Below, piece after piece: positions 7,725-15,699 of a stretch of DNA of 36,005 bases (positions are counted from its first letter, which is position 1; each line of letters begins with the position of its first letter). The DNA is taken from assembly GCF_011603975.1 (NCBI RefSeq), contig NZ_JAANNB010000011.1:1-36005 (forward strand). Reading direction: 5' to 3'. The position numbers and the translations under genes are program-made. Source of the stretch: Cellulomonas sp. IC4_254 (GTDB lineage Bacteria; Actinomycetota; Actinomycetes; Actinomycetales; Cellulomonadaceae). The notes beneath the pieces were generated by a model that was not told the DNA's origin, searched no databases, and was given only the letters and a program-made list of their open reading frames with translations.

Positions 7725-7752
7725 AACCTACCGAAACCGTGGGGGGTGTCAA
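7725..7752 (-). promoter_or_regulatory. Near-consensus housekeeping promoter of lnt-ppm
   Basis: On the minus strand TTGACA (7752 down to 7747), 16 bases, then TAGGTT (7730 down to 7725). Both hexamers fit the principal-sigma consensus of actinobacteria. It points toward lnt. Confidence 0.75.
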
Positions 7753-7980
7753 GGGTCCCGGACGGGGCCGACGCGGCGTCCGCGCAGGTCGCGACGCGCG
7801 TCGCCCCGTGTCGGATTTGTCCAGATGGTCGAGACACTTCGGCGTGTCGTCCGGCGTGTCGCCGGGACAGGCGACGGCACCCGGGAGGCCCCCGACCGGG
7901 TGACCCGGCGCCCCACCCGGAGCAGCGGGTTCACCCGTCCGCGCGAATCCAGGCCGCCGGCCCCGCGCGCCCGGCCGGGC
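7753..7980. other. Intergenic region behind the amidohydrolase gene
   Basis: 228 bases between the lnt promoter and the end of the amidohydrolase gene. CCGGGTGACCCGG (7896-7908) is a near-perfect palindrome that could act in termination, and GGCGTGTCG occurs twice around 7843-7862. I see no gene here. Confidence 0.35.
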
Positions 7981-9663
7981 TCAGCCGAGCGCGTCGTGCA
8001 GGACGACCCCCGCGCGGACCGTGCGGACGCACGCCGGTGCCGGGTCGTCCGGGCGGAGGGCCGGCAGCACCCCGCCCGGCCCGGTCGTGCCCTCGGGGAC
8101 CCGCCACACGGCGAGGTGCGCGGGGGCGCCGACGGCGAGCTCGCCGGCCGCCGGGGCCGTCCCCGGGACCCCGGCGGGACCGGCGGCAGCGCCCTCGCCG
8201 GCCGCGACCCCTGCCCGGCCGGCGGCGGCCCAGCCGCCACGGGTGTGCGCCGCCAGCGCCGCCGCGACCGGCAGCCGCTGGTCCGCCGTCCGGTGCCGCG
8301 CCGCGGCCCGCACGGCGCCCCACGGGTCGAACGGCGTCACCGGGCTGTCCGACCCGAGCGCCAGCGGCACTCCCGCCGCGCGCAGGTCGGCCAGCGGGTG
8401 CAGGGACGCCGCGCGTCCGCGACCGAGGCGCGCCGCGTACGTGCCGTCGTCCCCGCCCCACGCCTCGTCGAACGCCGGCTGCACCGACGCGGTGAGGCCG
8501 AGGAGCACGAGGGCGGCCAGCGCGGGCGCGTCGAGCATCGGGGCGTGCTCCAGCCGGTGCCCGCCGGCGCGCACCGCGTCCACGCCCTCGACCTCGGCCG
8601 CCACCCGGAAGCCGAGCAGCACCTCGTCGAGCGCGCGGTCCCCGATGACGTGGAACGCCGCCGGCAGCCCCGCACGGGTGGCGGACGCCACGTGGTTGCT
8701 GACCTGCTCGGCGGTGAGGTCGAGCCGGCCCGCGGGGTGCGGCCAGCCGGCGGGAGCGTCCGCGTAGGGCGCACGCAGCGCCGCGGTCCGGCTGCCGAGC
8801 GAGCCGTCCGCCGCCAGGTCCCCGCCGACCCCGGCCAGGCCCGGGACCGCGGCGGCGAGCGCGCGCACGTCGTCGGCCGTCTCGCAGAGCTCGGCCCGGT
8901 AGCCGACGACCAGCGGCAGCCCCGACGCCGGGTCGGCCGTGAGGGCCAGCAGCGCGGCCAGGCCTGCGCGGGTGTCCGTGTGCGGTGCGCTCTGCTCGTG
9001 CACCGCGACCACCCCCGCCTGCGCCGCCGACGCGAGCGCGCCGCGGTACCGGGCGTCCCGGACGTCGGCCGGCAGGTCCCGGAGCGTCGCGCGGGCCGCG
9101 TCGTGCGCCGCGCCCGTCACCAGCCCGTCCGCCCGCCACCCGGGCAGGTCGCGGAGCCCGAGCACCTGGGCGAACGACGTCGACACGACGCCCGCGTGCA
9201 GGTCGACCCGCCCGAGGTACACCGGCGCCCCGCCGGCCGCGGCGTCCAGCTCCTCCCGGGTCGGCGGCCGCCCCTCGGGCCAGCCGTCCTCCGCCCAGCC
9301 CCAGCCGGTGAGCGGCGAGCCCTCGGCGGCCAGCCGGCGCCCGACCGGGCCGGCGACGGCCGCGTGCACCGCCGCCAGCACCTCGGCGACCGAGCCGCAG
9401 CGACCCAGCTCCACCCCCGCCCGCACCACCCCGGTGTCCAGCACGTGCGCGTGCGCGTCGACGAACCCGGGCGTCACCAGGGCCCCGTCGAGCTCGACGA
9501 CCTCGTCCGCCGCGTCCACCAGCCCGTCGGCCTCGTCGGCGCCGCCGACCCACACGACGACCCCGTCGGCGACCAGCAGCGCGGAGGGGGCGTCGGCGGG
9601 GCCGGGCGCGGCGAGGACGGCAGGCGTCACCACCGCACCGCCCCGGTACAGGGTGGTGCTCAC
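7981..9663 (-). CDS. YtcJ-like amidohydrolase family protein
   Basis: The 560-residue protein belongs to the metal-dependent amidohydrolase superfamily (Amidohydro_3 group). It has an N-terminal beta-sandwich strand set, then FVDAHAHVLDTG with the first metal pair (His71, His73), a GHRLEHAPML histidine block, and the late LGSDSPVTPFDPW with the catalytic Asp. It probably hydrolyses an amide or related C-N bond of a small molecule; the substrate cannot be told. The GTG at 9663 is chosen because TATCGT lies six bases upstream and the superfamily fold begins at once. An upstream extension to 9762 is Arg/Pro-rich. It is followed by lnt, which has its own promoter. Confidence 0.88.
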   Translation of the reverse strand: MSTTLYRGGAVVTPAVLAAPGPADAPSALLVADGVVVWVGGADEADGLVDAADEVVELDGALVTPGFVDAHAHVLDTGVVRAGVELGRCGSVAEVLAAVHAAVAGPVGRRLAAEGSPLTGWGWAEDGWPEGRPPTREELDAAAGGAPVYLGRVDLHAGVVSTSFAQVLGLRDLPGWRADGLVTGAAHDAARATLRDLPADVRDARYRGALASAAQAGVVAVHEQSAPHTDTRAGLAALLALTADPASGLPLVVGYRAELCETADDVRALAAAVPGLAGVGGDLAADGSLGSRTAALRAPYADAPAGWPHPAGRLDLTAEQVSNHVASATRAGLPAAFHVIGDRALDEVLLGFRVAAEVEGVDAVRAGGHRLEHAPMLDAPALAALVLLGLTASVQPAFDEAWGGDDGTYAARLGRGRAASLHPLADLRAAGVPLALGSDSPVTPFDPWGAVRAAARHRTADQRLPVAAALAAHTRGGWAAAGRAGVAAGEGAAAGPAGVPGTAPAAGELAVGAPAHLAVWRVPEGTTGPGGVLPALRPDDPAPACVRTVRAGVVLHDALG

Positions 9664-9669
9664 GCGGGA

Positions 9670-9675
9670 ACGATA
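9670..9675 (-). promoter_or_regulatory. -10 hexamer of the amidohydrolase gene (leaderless)
   Basis: TATCGT on the minus strand, six bases before GTG 9663. It fits TANNNT and there is no ribosome binding site upstream. Confidence 0.5.
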
Positions 9676-9771
9676 ACCGGGCAGGTCACGGCCGGCCCGC
9701 GGGCGTCCGGCCCCGTGCCGCTCCCCCGGACCGCGGCGAGCGGCACCCGACGGGGGCGGCACGACCGCCGG

Positions 9772-12645
9772 TCAGGTCCCCGCGTACGCGACGACGCCGC
9801 GGCGCACCGCGGTCACCGCCTTGCGCGCCGTCTCCCGCAGCCGGGCGTCGGGCGCCGCCTTGGCGACCTGGTCGAGGACGTCGACGACCTGCTTGCACCA
9901 CCGCACGAAGTCGCCGGCCGCGAGGTCCGCGTCCCGGAGCACCGCGTCGAGCCCGCGCCCGGCCGCCCACCGGTGCACCGGCGCCACCAGGCCGAGGTCG
10001 AGCGGCTGGGTCGACTCGATGCGCCGCGCGCTCTCCAGGTCGTCCAGCTCGGACCAGATGCGCGTCGTGGCGTCGAGCGCGATCCCCAGCCTGCTCGACG
10101 GCCCGCCGGGCACCGCCGGGCTGCGGTCCCGGTCGTCGCGGCGCGCGGAGTACACGACCGCCGACACCGCCGCGGCGAGCCCGGGCACGTCGAGCTCCGC
10201 CCACGCCCCGCGGCGCAGGCACTCGGCGAGCAGCAGGTCGTTCTCCGCGTAGATCCGGCGCAGCCACCGGCCCTCGTCGGTGACGACCGTGCCACCCTCG
10301 TCGTCGGCCGTGAGGTACCCGAGGGAGTCCAGCACCTCGCAGATCCGGTCGAACACGATCGCGATCGAGCCGGTGCGGCCCTCGATCCGCCGGACCAGCG
10401 CCCGGTGCTCGCCCTCCAGGCGGTACCAGCGCTCCGCCCAGCGGGCGTGCTCCTCGCGGTCGGGGCACTGGTGGCACGGGTGCGCTCGGAGCTCGCGGCG
10501 CAGCGCGGCGATCGCCTCGTCCTCGTCCTCGGCGACCGCCCGGCCCCGGCGGCGGCTCGGCACGGTCCCGGTGATCCTCCCGGCGTTGATCTCGCCGCGC
10601 AGCGTGGCCGCGAGGTCCCGCCGGTGCGAGGCGGCGCGGGGCGAGAACCCCGTCGGCACCCGCAGCCGTCCGACCGCCTTGATCCCGTCGCCGACCTCCT
10701 GCACGGACAGCCGGCGCACCTCGCGCTCCGTGGTCAGCACCATCGGTCGCGCGCCCTCGAACCCGCCGTGCGAGCCCGGGTCGACGACGACCGCGTAGGT
10801 GGACCGCCGGCCGCTCGGCACCGCGACCACGTCGCCGACGGACAGCCCCTGGAGGCTGGCCGCCGCCTGCTGCCGCCGGGCCGCCGCGCTCGCCCGGTGC
10901 ACGCCCCGCTCGCGGTCCGAGATCTCCCGGCGCAGCGCGAAGTACTCCCGGAAGTCGCCGAGGTGGCAGGTCATCGCCTCCGCGTAGCCCTCCAGCGCCT
11001 CCGCGTGGCTCTGCGCCTGCCGGGCCAGCCCGACGACCCCGCGGTCCGCCTGGAACTGCGCGAACGACGTCTCCAGCACCTCGCGCGCCCGGACCCGGCC
11101 GACCTGCGCGACCAGGTTGACCGCCATGTTGTACGTCGGCCGGAACGCCGAGCGCAGCGGGTAGAGCCGCTTGGACGCGAGGCCCGCCAGCGCCATCGGG
11201 TCCAGGTCGCCCCGGCCGAGCACGACGGCGTGCCCCTCGGAGTCGATCCCCCGCCGGCCCGCGCGGCCGGTGAGCTGGGTGTACTCCCCCGGCGTGATGT
11301 CGACGTGGTGCGAGCCGTCCCACTTGACGAGCTTCTCCAGCACCACGGACCGGGCCGGCATGTTGATGCCGAGCGCCAGCGTCTCGGTCGCGAACACGAC
11401 CTTCACCAGCCCCCGGGCGAACGCCTCCTCGACCGTCTCCTTGAACGCCGGCAGCATCCCGGCGTGGTGCGCCGCGACGCCCCGGACCAGCGCGTCGACG
11501 AACCCCCCGTAGCCGACGACGTCCAGGTCCTCCGGCGCGATCGACGCGCACCGGGTCTCGGCGATCAGCCGGATCTCCTCGGCCTCCGCCGGTGACGTGA
11601 GCCGGAGCCCGCCCGCGAGGCATTGCGCGACCGCGGCGTCGCAGCCCGCGCGGGAGAAGATGAACACGATCGCCGGGAGCAGGCCCGCCTCGTCGAGCAC
11701 GTCGACCATGACCGGGCGCGGCACCGGCCGCGGACCGCCCCCGCCGCCGGGCCCGCCGCCCCCGGGACCACCGCCGGGCCGGCGACCGCCCGGGCCGCGG
11801 AACCCGCGGTCGCCCGCGCCCCGGCGCCCGCGGTGCGGCGCGTCGGACGCGCGCTCGGCGCGGCGCAGCAGGTGCGCGAGCTCGGGGTTGATCGGCGGGT
11901 TCTTCCCCGGCGCCGTCGGGTCCACGTGCCCCGCGTACAGGTCGAGCAGGTCGTCGCGGACCAGCACGTGCTGACCGAGCGGCACCGGCCGGTGCTCGCT
12001 GACCACCACGGCGGTGTCGCCGCGGACGGTGCGCAGCCAGTCGCCGAACTCCTCGGCGTTCGACACGGTGGCGGAGAGCGACACCAGCTGCACGTCGTCG
12101 GGCAGGTGGATGATCACCTCCTCCCACACCGGGCCGCGGAACCGGTCGGCGAGGTAGTGCACCTCGTCCATGACCACGAAGCCGAGCCCGTCGAGCGTGC
12201 TGGACCCGGCGTACAGCATGTTCCGCAGCACCTCGGTCGTCATGACGACGACGGGCGCCTCGCCGTTCTGCGTGGTGTCGCCGGTCAGCAGGCCGACCTG
12301 CTCCGCGCCGTACCGCCGGACGAGGTCGTTGTACTTCTGGTTCGACAGCGCCTTGATCGGGGTGGTGTAGAACGCCTTGCGCCCCGTGGAGAGCGCGAGG
12401 TGCACGGCGAACTCGCCGACCACCGTCTTGCCCGCGCCGGTGGGCGCCGCGACGAGCACGCCGCTGCCGCGCTCGACCGCCTCGCAGGACTCCACCTGGA
12501 AGTCGTCGAGCGGGAAGTCCAGGAGCTGCCGGAACCGGGCGAGCTCGGACTTCTCGGCCTGCGCCCGGCGCCGCGCGGCGGCGTACCGCTCGGCGGGGGA
12601 CAGCTCGTCGGGCTCGGGGGTGCGTGCCGTGCTGCGTCGTGCCAC
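9772..12645 (-). CDS. helY: Ski2/Mtr4-like DEAD/DEAH-box helicase (HelY type)
   Basis: The 957-residue protein carries all superfamily-2 helicase motifs: Walker A APTGAGKT (67-74), TTPIKALSNQK, DEVH (160-163), SAT (191-193), AAHHAGMLP, ATETLALGINMPA and QLTGRAGRRG (457-466). A long C-terminal region matches actinobacterial HelY proteins. These are RNA-helicase-like enzymes thought to act in RNA turnover or processing in the cytoplasm. Between motif III and IV is a low-complexity Gly/Arg insertion (about 271-310) that resembles an RGG-type RNA-binding linker. The GTG start follows TAGGGT by six bases, predicting a leaderless mRNA whose -10 overlaps the stop codon of the upstream kinase gene. 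Confidence 0.93.
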   Translation of the reverse strand: MARRSTARTPEPDELSPAERYAAARRRAQAEKSELARFRQLLDFPLDDFQVESCEAVERGSGVLVAAPTGAGKTVVGEFAVHLALSTGRKAFYTTPIKALSNQKYNDLVRRYGAEQVGLLTGDTTQNGEAPVVVMTTEVLRNMLYAGSSTLDGLGFVVMDEVHYLADRFRGPVWEEVIIHLPDDVQLVSLSATVSNAEEFGDWLRTVRGDTAVVVSEHRPVPLGQHVLVRDDLLDLYAGHVDPTAPGKNPPINPELAHLLRRAERASDAPHRGRRGAGDRGFRGPGGRRPGGGPGGGGPGGGGGPRPVPRPVMVDVLDEAGLLPAIVFIFSRAGCDAAVAQCLAGGLRLTSPAEAEEIRLIAETRCASIAPEDLDVVGYGGFVDALVRGVAAHHAGMLPAFKETVEEAFARGLVKVVFATETLALGINMPARSVVLEKLVKWDGSHHVDITPGEYTQLTGRAGRRGIDSEGHAVVLGRGDLDPMALAGLASKRLYPLRSAFRPTYNMAVNLVAQVGRVRAREVLETSFAQFQADRGVVGLARQAQSHAEALEGYAEAMTCHLGDFREYFALRREISDRERGVHRASAAARRQQAAASLQGLSVGDVVAVPSGRRSTYAVVVDPGSHGGFEGARPMVLTTEREVRRLSVQEVGDGIKAVGRLRVPTGFSPRAASHRRDLAATLRGEINAGRITGTVPSRRRGRAVAEDEDEAIAALRRELRAHPCHQCPDREEHARWAERWYRLEGEHRALVRRIEGRTGSIAIVFDRICEVLDSLGYLTADDEGGTVVTDEGRWLRRIYAENDLLLAECLRRGAWAELDVPGLAAAVSAVVYSARRDDRDRSPAVPGGPSSRLGIALDATTRIWSELDDLESARRIESTQPLDLGLVAPVHRWAAGRGLDAVLRDADLAAGDFVRWCKQVVDVLDQVAKAAPDARLRETARKAVTAVRRGVVAYAGT

Positions 12646-12651
12646 GCGCCC

Positions 12652-12657
12652 ACCCTA
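12652..12657 (-). promoter_or_regulatory. -10 hexamer of helY overlapping the upstream stop codon
   Basis: TAGGGT on the minus strand, six bases before GTG 12645. Its first three bases are the TAG stop of the diacylglycerol kinase-family gene. Confidence 0.55.
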
Positions 12658-13449
12658 GGTCGGGTTGGCCGCCAGCACCCGGACGGCGCCCGGCACGACC
12701 TCCGCGACGAGCGGCAGCGCACCGATCCGCTCGCCGTCCGCGTGCGCCTCCGGCGGGGTCCCGCCCAGGTGCGGCGCGGGCTCCACGAGCACCCGCCGGC
12801 TCCGGATCACCTGCACCTGCGGGTGCCGGACGTGCCGCCCCGCGTACATCCCCGGGAAGATCCGCACGACCCCCGCCCGGCTGAACGGACCCGCGACGAC
12901 CACGTCCAGCAGCCCGTCGTCCAGGCGCGCGTCCGGCGCGACGTGGATGCCGCCGCCGATCCACGGGCCGTTCGCGGCCACCACGACCGTGCCCGACGAC
13001 TCCCAGATGCCCTCGTCGGTGGTCAGCCGGTAGCCGTAGGGCCGGAACGCGCGCAGCTCCGGGACGAGCGCCCGGACGTAGCGCGCCGAGCCGCGCGGCC
13101 AGGACAGCGCGTTCGCCCGGGCGTTGACCGCGGCGTCGATGCCGCAGGACAGCGCGCCGAGGTACCACTCGCGGGCCGCCTGCGTCGGCGAGCCGACCCG
13201 CACCGCGTCGATCACGCGCGGCCCGGTCAGCAGCGCCCGCTCGATCGCCTCGACCGACCCGGGCACGTCGCCGCGCGGCAGCCCGAGGGCCCGCGCCACG
13301 TCGTTGCCCGTGCCGCCCGCGACGATGCCCAGCGGCAGGTCCGTCTCGGCCACCACGTTCGCGCCCAGGTGCACCAGGCCGTCACCGCCGACCACCACGA
13401 GCGCGTCCAGCCCCGCGACCGCCGCGCGGCGGGCGTGCGGTTCGCGCAC
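12655..13449 (-). CDS. Diacylglycerol kinase-family lipid kinase, N-terminally truncated
   Basis: The 264-residue frame contains VVVGGDGLVHLG (about 18-29), GIVAGGTGNDVARALG, SCGIDAAVNARA, GGGIHVAPDARLDDGLLDVV and an HADGE motif near the C-terminus. These are the nucleotide-binding and catalytic blocks of the DagK/YegS family (phosphorylation of a lipid by ATP). Family members normally have about 60-75 residues before GGDG, including a Gly-rich NPxAGxG segment; here there are only about 20. The sequence immediately upstream in frame is Arg-rich and unrelated. The gene therefore seems to have lost its 5' end at a junction near 13440-13450 and is probably non-functional. A sequencing or assembly error is the main alternative. 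Confidence 0.7.
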   Translation of the reverse strand: MREPHARRAAVAGLDALVVVGGDGLVHLGANVVAETDLPLGIVAGGTGNDVARALGLPRGDVPGSVEAIERALLTGPRVIDAVRVGSPTQAAREWYLGALSCGIDAAVNARANALSWPRGSARYVRALVPELRAFRPYGYRLTTDEGIWESSGTVVVAANGPWIGGGIHVAPDARLDDGLLDVVVAGPFSRAGVVRIFPGMYAGRHVRHPQVQVIRSRRVLVEPAPHLGGTPPEAHADGERIGALPLVAEVVPGAVRVLAANPT

Positions 13450-13545
13450 ACCCGCCCGGCGCTGGCCTGGGGCGCGCTCACGACCGTGGTCGCGCTGCTC
13501 CCGGACTCCCCGTCCACCCCGCCGCGGCCGCTGCCGCGGGCCTGA
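13437..13545 (+). pseudogene. Orphan C-terminal coding fragment (possible gene remnant)
   Basis: Read on the plus strand, about 36 codons ending at TGA 13543-13545 have G or C at every third position. They encode RFAHTRPALAWGALTTVVALL followed by a Pro/Ser tail, a plausible last membrane helix and tail of some membrane protein. To the left of about 13440 the same frame becomes an antisense shadow of the kinase gene. It has no start codon of its own and I cannot name the family. It looks like the 3' remnant of a gene whose 5' part was lost at the same junction that truncates the kinase gene. Confidence 0.35.
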
Positions 13546-13568
13546 GCCCGGCGCCCGCCGGGCGTGCC

Positions 13569-13574
13569 TACGCT
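13569..13574 (+). promoter_or_regulatory. -10 hexamer of the amidase gene (leaderless)
   Basis: TACGCT, six bases before GTG 13581. It matches TANNNT and no ribosome binding site is visible. Confidence 0.5.
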
Positions 13575-13580
13575 GGCCGG

Positions 13581-15065
13581 GTGACCGCGCTGCACGAGAT
13601 GACCGCCGTGGCCCTCCGTGACCTGCTGAGGTCCGGCGACGTCGCCCCGACCGACCTGGCCGAGCACTACCTGGCCCGGATCGCCGATCGCGACCCGGGG
13701 CTGGGCGCCTTCGCCACGGTCACCCCGGACCTCGCGCGGGAGCGCGCGGCCGCGCTGCGCCGGGACACCCGTCCCGGCCCGGGCAGCCCGCTGTGGGGCC
13801 TGCCGACGGCGGACAAGGACCTCACCGACCGCGCGGGGGTGCCGACGGGCTTCGGGTCGCGGGCGTTCGCGGGCCGGTACCGGTACGTGCCGGAGGTGAG
13901 CAGCGACATCACGCAGGTCCTCGACGCCGCGGGGGTCGTGTCGCTCGGGAAGACCGCGGCGCCGGAGCTGGGCTTCCCGTCGTACACCGAGACCTTGGTG
14001 GGCCCGCCGGCGCGGAACCCCTGGGACCCGTCCCGCGGGTCGGGCGGGTCGAGCGGCGGGGCTGCGGTCGCGGTGGCGGCGGGGCTGCTGCCGGTCGCAC
14101 CCGGCTCGGACGGCGGCGGGTCGGTGCGCATCCCCGCCGCGGCGTGCGGGCTGGTCGGGCTCAAGACGACGCGCGGGCTGCTGCCGGCCGGCGGCGGGGT
14201 GGAGTCGCTCGGCGGGCTGGTGGTGCACGGGCCGATCGCCCGGACGACCGCCGACGCCGCGCTGCTGCTGGAGGGGATGCTGCCCCGGCGCGCGGACGGC
14301 ACCGTCGACCACCCGCGGACCCTCCGCACGGCCGCCGGGCCGCGGGGCTCGTACCTCGACACCGCCCAGCGGGGCCGCACCCCGGACGGACGGTCCGCGT
14401 TCCGGGTCGGGGTCAGCACGTTCAGCGCGTGGGAGGGGGCGTACGGCATCGTGCTGGGCCCGGAGGCACGGGCGGCGCTCGACGCCGGGTCCGCGGCGCT
14501 GGCCGGGCTCGGCCACGCGGTCGCGGACGCCGGCACCTGGGAGCCCGACCCCGGGTACGCGCCGGCGTTCCGCACGCTGTGGATGGCCGGCGCGTCCGCC
14601 GTGCCGATCGACGACCCCGAGCGGCTGGCGCTGCTGGAGCCCCTCACCCAGTGGCTGGTCGAGCGCGGCCGGGCGGTGCCGGCGCGGCAGCTCGTGGAGG
14701 CGGTCGCGGCGCTCGCGGCCTTCGAGCGGACGATGGTCGCCCGGGTCGAGGAGTTCGACGCGGTGCTGCTGCCGGCGATGGCGCTGACGCCGCGGCCGAT
14801 CGGCTGGTACGACGCCGACGACCCGGAGCGGAACTTCGCGCAGCAGTGCGAGTACACGCCGTACACGTCGATGCTCAACGTGTGCGGGCTGCCGGCGATC
14901 ACGGTGCCGACGCACTGGACCGAGCCCGACGCCGGGGCGCCCGCGGGGCTGCCGATGGGCGTGCAGCTGGTCGGGCGGCCGGGCGGGGAGCACGTGCTGC
15001 TCGCGCTCGCGGCCCAGCTCGAGGAGCGGCTGCGGTGGCCGGACCGGCGGCCGCCGGTCTGGTGA
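13581..15065 (+). CDS. Amidase signature-family amidase
   Basis: The 494-residue protein has the amidase-signature catalytic triad: Lys79 in PTADKDL, the cis-Ser at 157 within GSGGSSGGAA, and the nucleophile Ser181 in SDGGGSVRIPAA. The 24-residue Ser-Ser spacing equals that of FAAH-type enzymes. These enzymes hydrolyse amides of varied small molecules. Lack of adjacent gatC/gatB genes and of the GatA tRNA-binding features argues against a Glu-tRNA amidotransferase subunit. The GTG at 13581 is chosen because TACGCT sits at leaderless -10 spacing. It is a single gene, followed closely by the acetyltransferase operon with its own promoter. Confidence 0.92.
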   Translation: MTALHEMTAVALRDLLRSGDVAPTDLAEHYLARIADRDPGLGAFATVTPDLARERAAALRRDTRPGPGSPLWGLPTADKDLTDRAGVPTGFGSRAFAGRYRYVPEVSSDITQVLDAAGVVSLGKTAAPELGFPSYTETLVGPPARNPWDPSRGSGGSSGGAAVAVAAGLLPVAPGSDGGGSVRIPAAACGLVGLKTTRGLLPAGGGVESLGGLVVHGPIARTTADAALLLEGMLPRRADGTVDHPRTLRTAAGPRGSYLDTAQRGRTPDGRSAFRVGVSTFSAWEGAYGIVLGPEARAALDAGSAALAGLGHAVADAGTWEPDPGYAPAFRTLWMAGASAVPIDDPERLALLEPLTQWLVERGRAVPARQLVEAVAALAAFERTMVARVEEFDAVLLPAMALTPRPIGWYDADDPERNFAQQCEYTPYTSMLNVCGLPAITVPTHWTEPDAGAPAGLPMGVQLVGRPGGEHVLLALAAQLEERLRWPDRRPPVW

Positions 15066-15083
15066 GACGCGCATGTGTACGAC

Positions 15084-15102
15084 CGTACGCATGACGCGTA
15101 CG
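15084..15102 (+). promoter_or_regulatory. Palindromic operator of the acetyltransferase/TetR operon
   Basis: CGTACGC (15084-15090), ATGAC, GCGTACG (15096-15102) form a perfect 7-5-7 inverted repeat. It lies just upstream of and overlapping the -10 hexamer at 15099. A TetR-family gene is the second gene of the operon, so autoregulation is likely. Confidence 0.6.
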
Positions 15103-15104
15103 CT
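15099..15104 (+). promoter_or_regulatory. -10 hexamer of the acetyltransferase operon (leaderless)
   Basis: TACGCT, seven bases before ATG 15112. It shares four bases with the right arm of the palindrome. Confidence 0.5.
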
Positions 15105-15111
15105 CGTCCGC

Positions 15112-15699
15112 ATGACGACCGACTACTTCGCCGACGACCCGCGCACCAACCTCGAGCGGATGCTCGCGGGCGACCTCTACATCGCCGACCAGGAGATCGA
15201 GGACCTGACCCGGCGGTCCGCCCGGCTGTCCGAGGCCTACGGCCGGGTGGCGCTGCTCGACGACGAGGCCGCGCGCGCGATCCTCGCCGACCTGCTCGGC
15301 ACGCTCGGGGAGGGCAGCGGGATCCGCCCGCCGCTGCGGGTCGACTACGGCAAGAACATCCACGTCGGCGCGCGCACCTTCGTCAACTTCAACCTCACGG
15401 CCCTCGACGTCGCGACCATCCACATCGGCGACGACTGCCAGATCGGCCCGAACGTCCAGCTGCTCACCCCGATCCACCCGATCGAGCCGCAGCCGCGCAA
15501 GGACAAGCTCGAGGGCGCGAAGCCGATCGTCATCGGCGACAACGTGTGGCTGGGCGGCGGCGTCATCGTGTGCCCGGGCGTGACCATCGGCGAGAACTCC
15601 GTCATCGGCGCGGGCTCGGTCGTCACCCGGGACATCCCCGCGAACGTCGTCGCGGTCGGCAACCCCGCGCGGGTCATCCGGGAGGACATCGACCGATGA
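15112..15699 (+). CDS. Sugar O-acetyltransferase (Maa/LacA type, left-handed beta-helix)
   Basis: The 195-residue protein has the N-terminal helical maltose-acetyltransferase domain (ERMLAGDLYIADQEI, about 14-60). It is followed by hexapeptide repeats (GKNIHVGARTFVNFN, ATIHIGDDCQIGPNV, KPIVIGDNVWLGGGVIV, VTIGENSVIGAGSVV). The catalytic His is His122 in LLTPIHPIEP. It transfers acetyl from acetyl-CoA to a sugar hydroxyl, is probably trimeric and acts in the cytoplasm. ATG 15112 is preferred over upstream GTG/ATG codons (15073, 15091) because those lie inside the palindromic promoter. It overlaps the next gene by four bases (ATGA), so it is co-translated with the TetR regulator. Confidence 0.92.
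   Translation: MTTDYFADDPRTNLERMLAGDLYIADQEIEDLTRRSARLSEAYGRVALLDDEAARAILADLLGTLGEGSGIRPPLRVDYGKNIHVGARTFVNFNLTALDVATIHIGDDCQIGPNVQLLTPIHPIEPQPRKDKLEGAKPIVIGDNVWLGGGVIVCPGVTIGENSVIGAGSVVTRDIPANVVAVGNPARVIREDIDR

Noticed and set aside
6760-11595. A 1611-codon open frame on the plus strand.
   Set aside because: It runs antisense to lnt, the amidohydrolase and helY, is rich in Arg/Pro/Ala without any domain, and is open only because stop codons are rare at this GC content.
13450-13580. Recovery of the missing kinase N-terminus by a simple frameshift.
   Set aside because: None of the three minus-strand frames upstream of 13449 shows the family's NPxAGxG segment; one contains a stop and the others are Arg- or Ser-rich without similarity.
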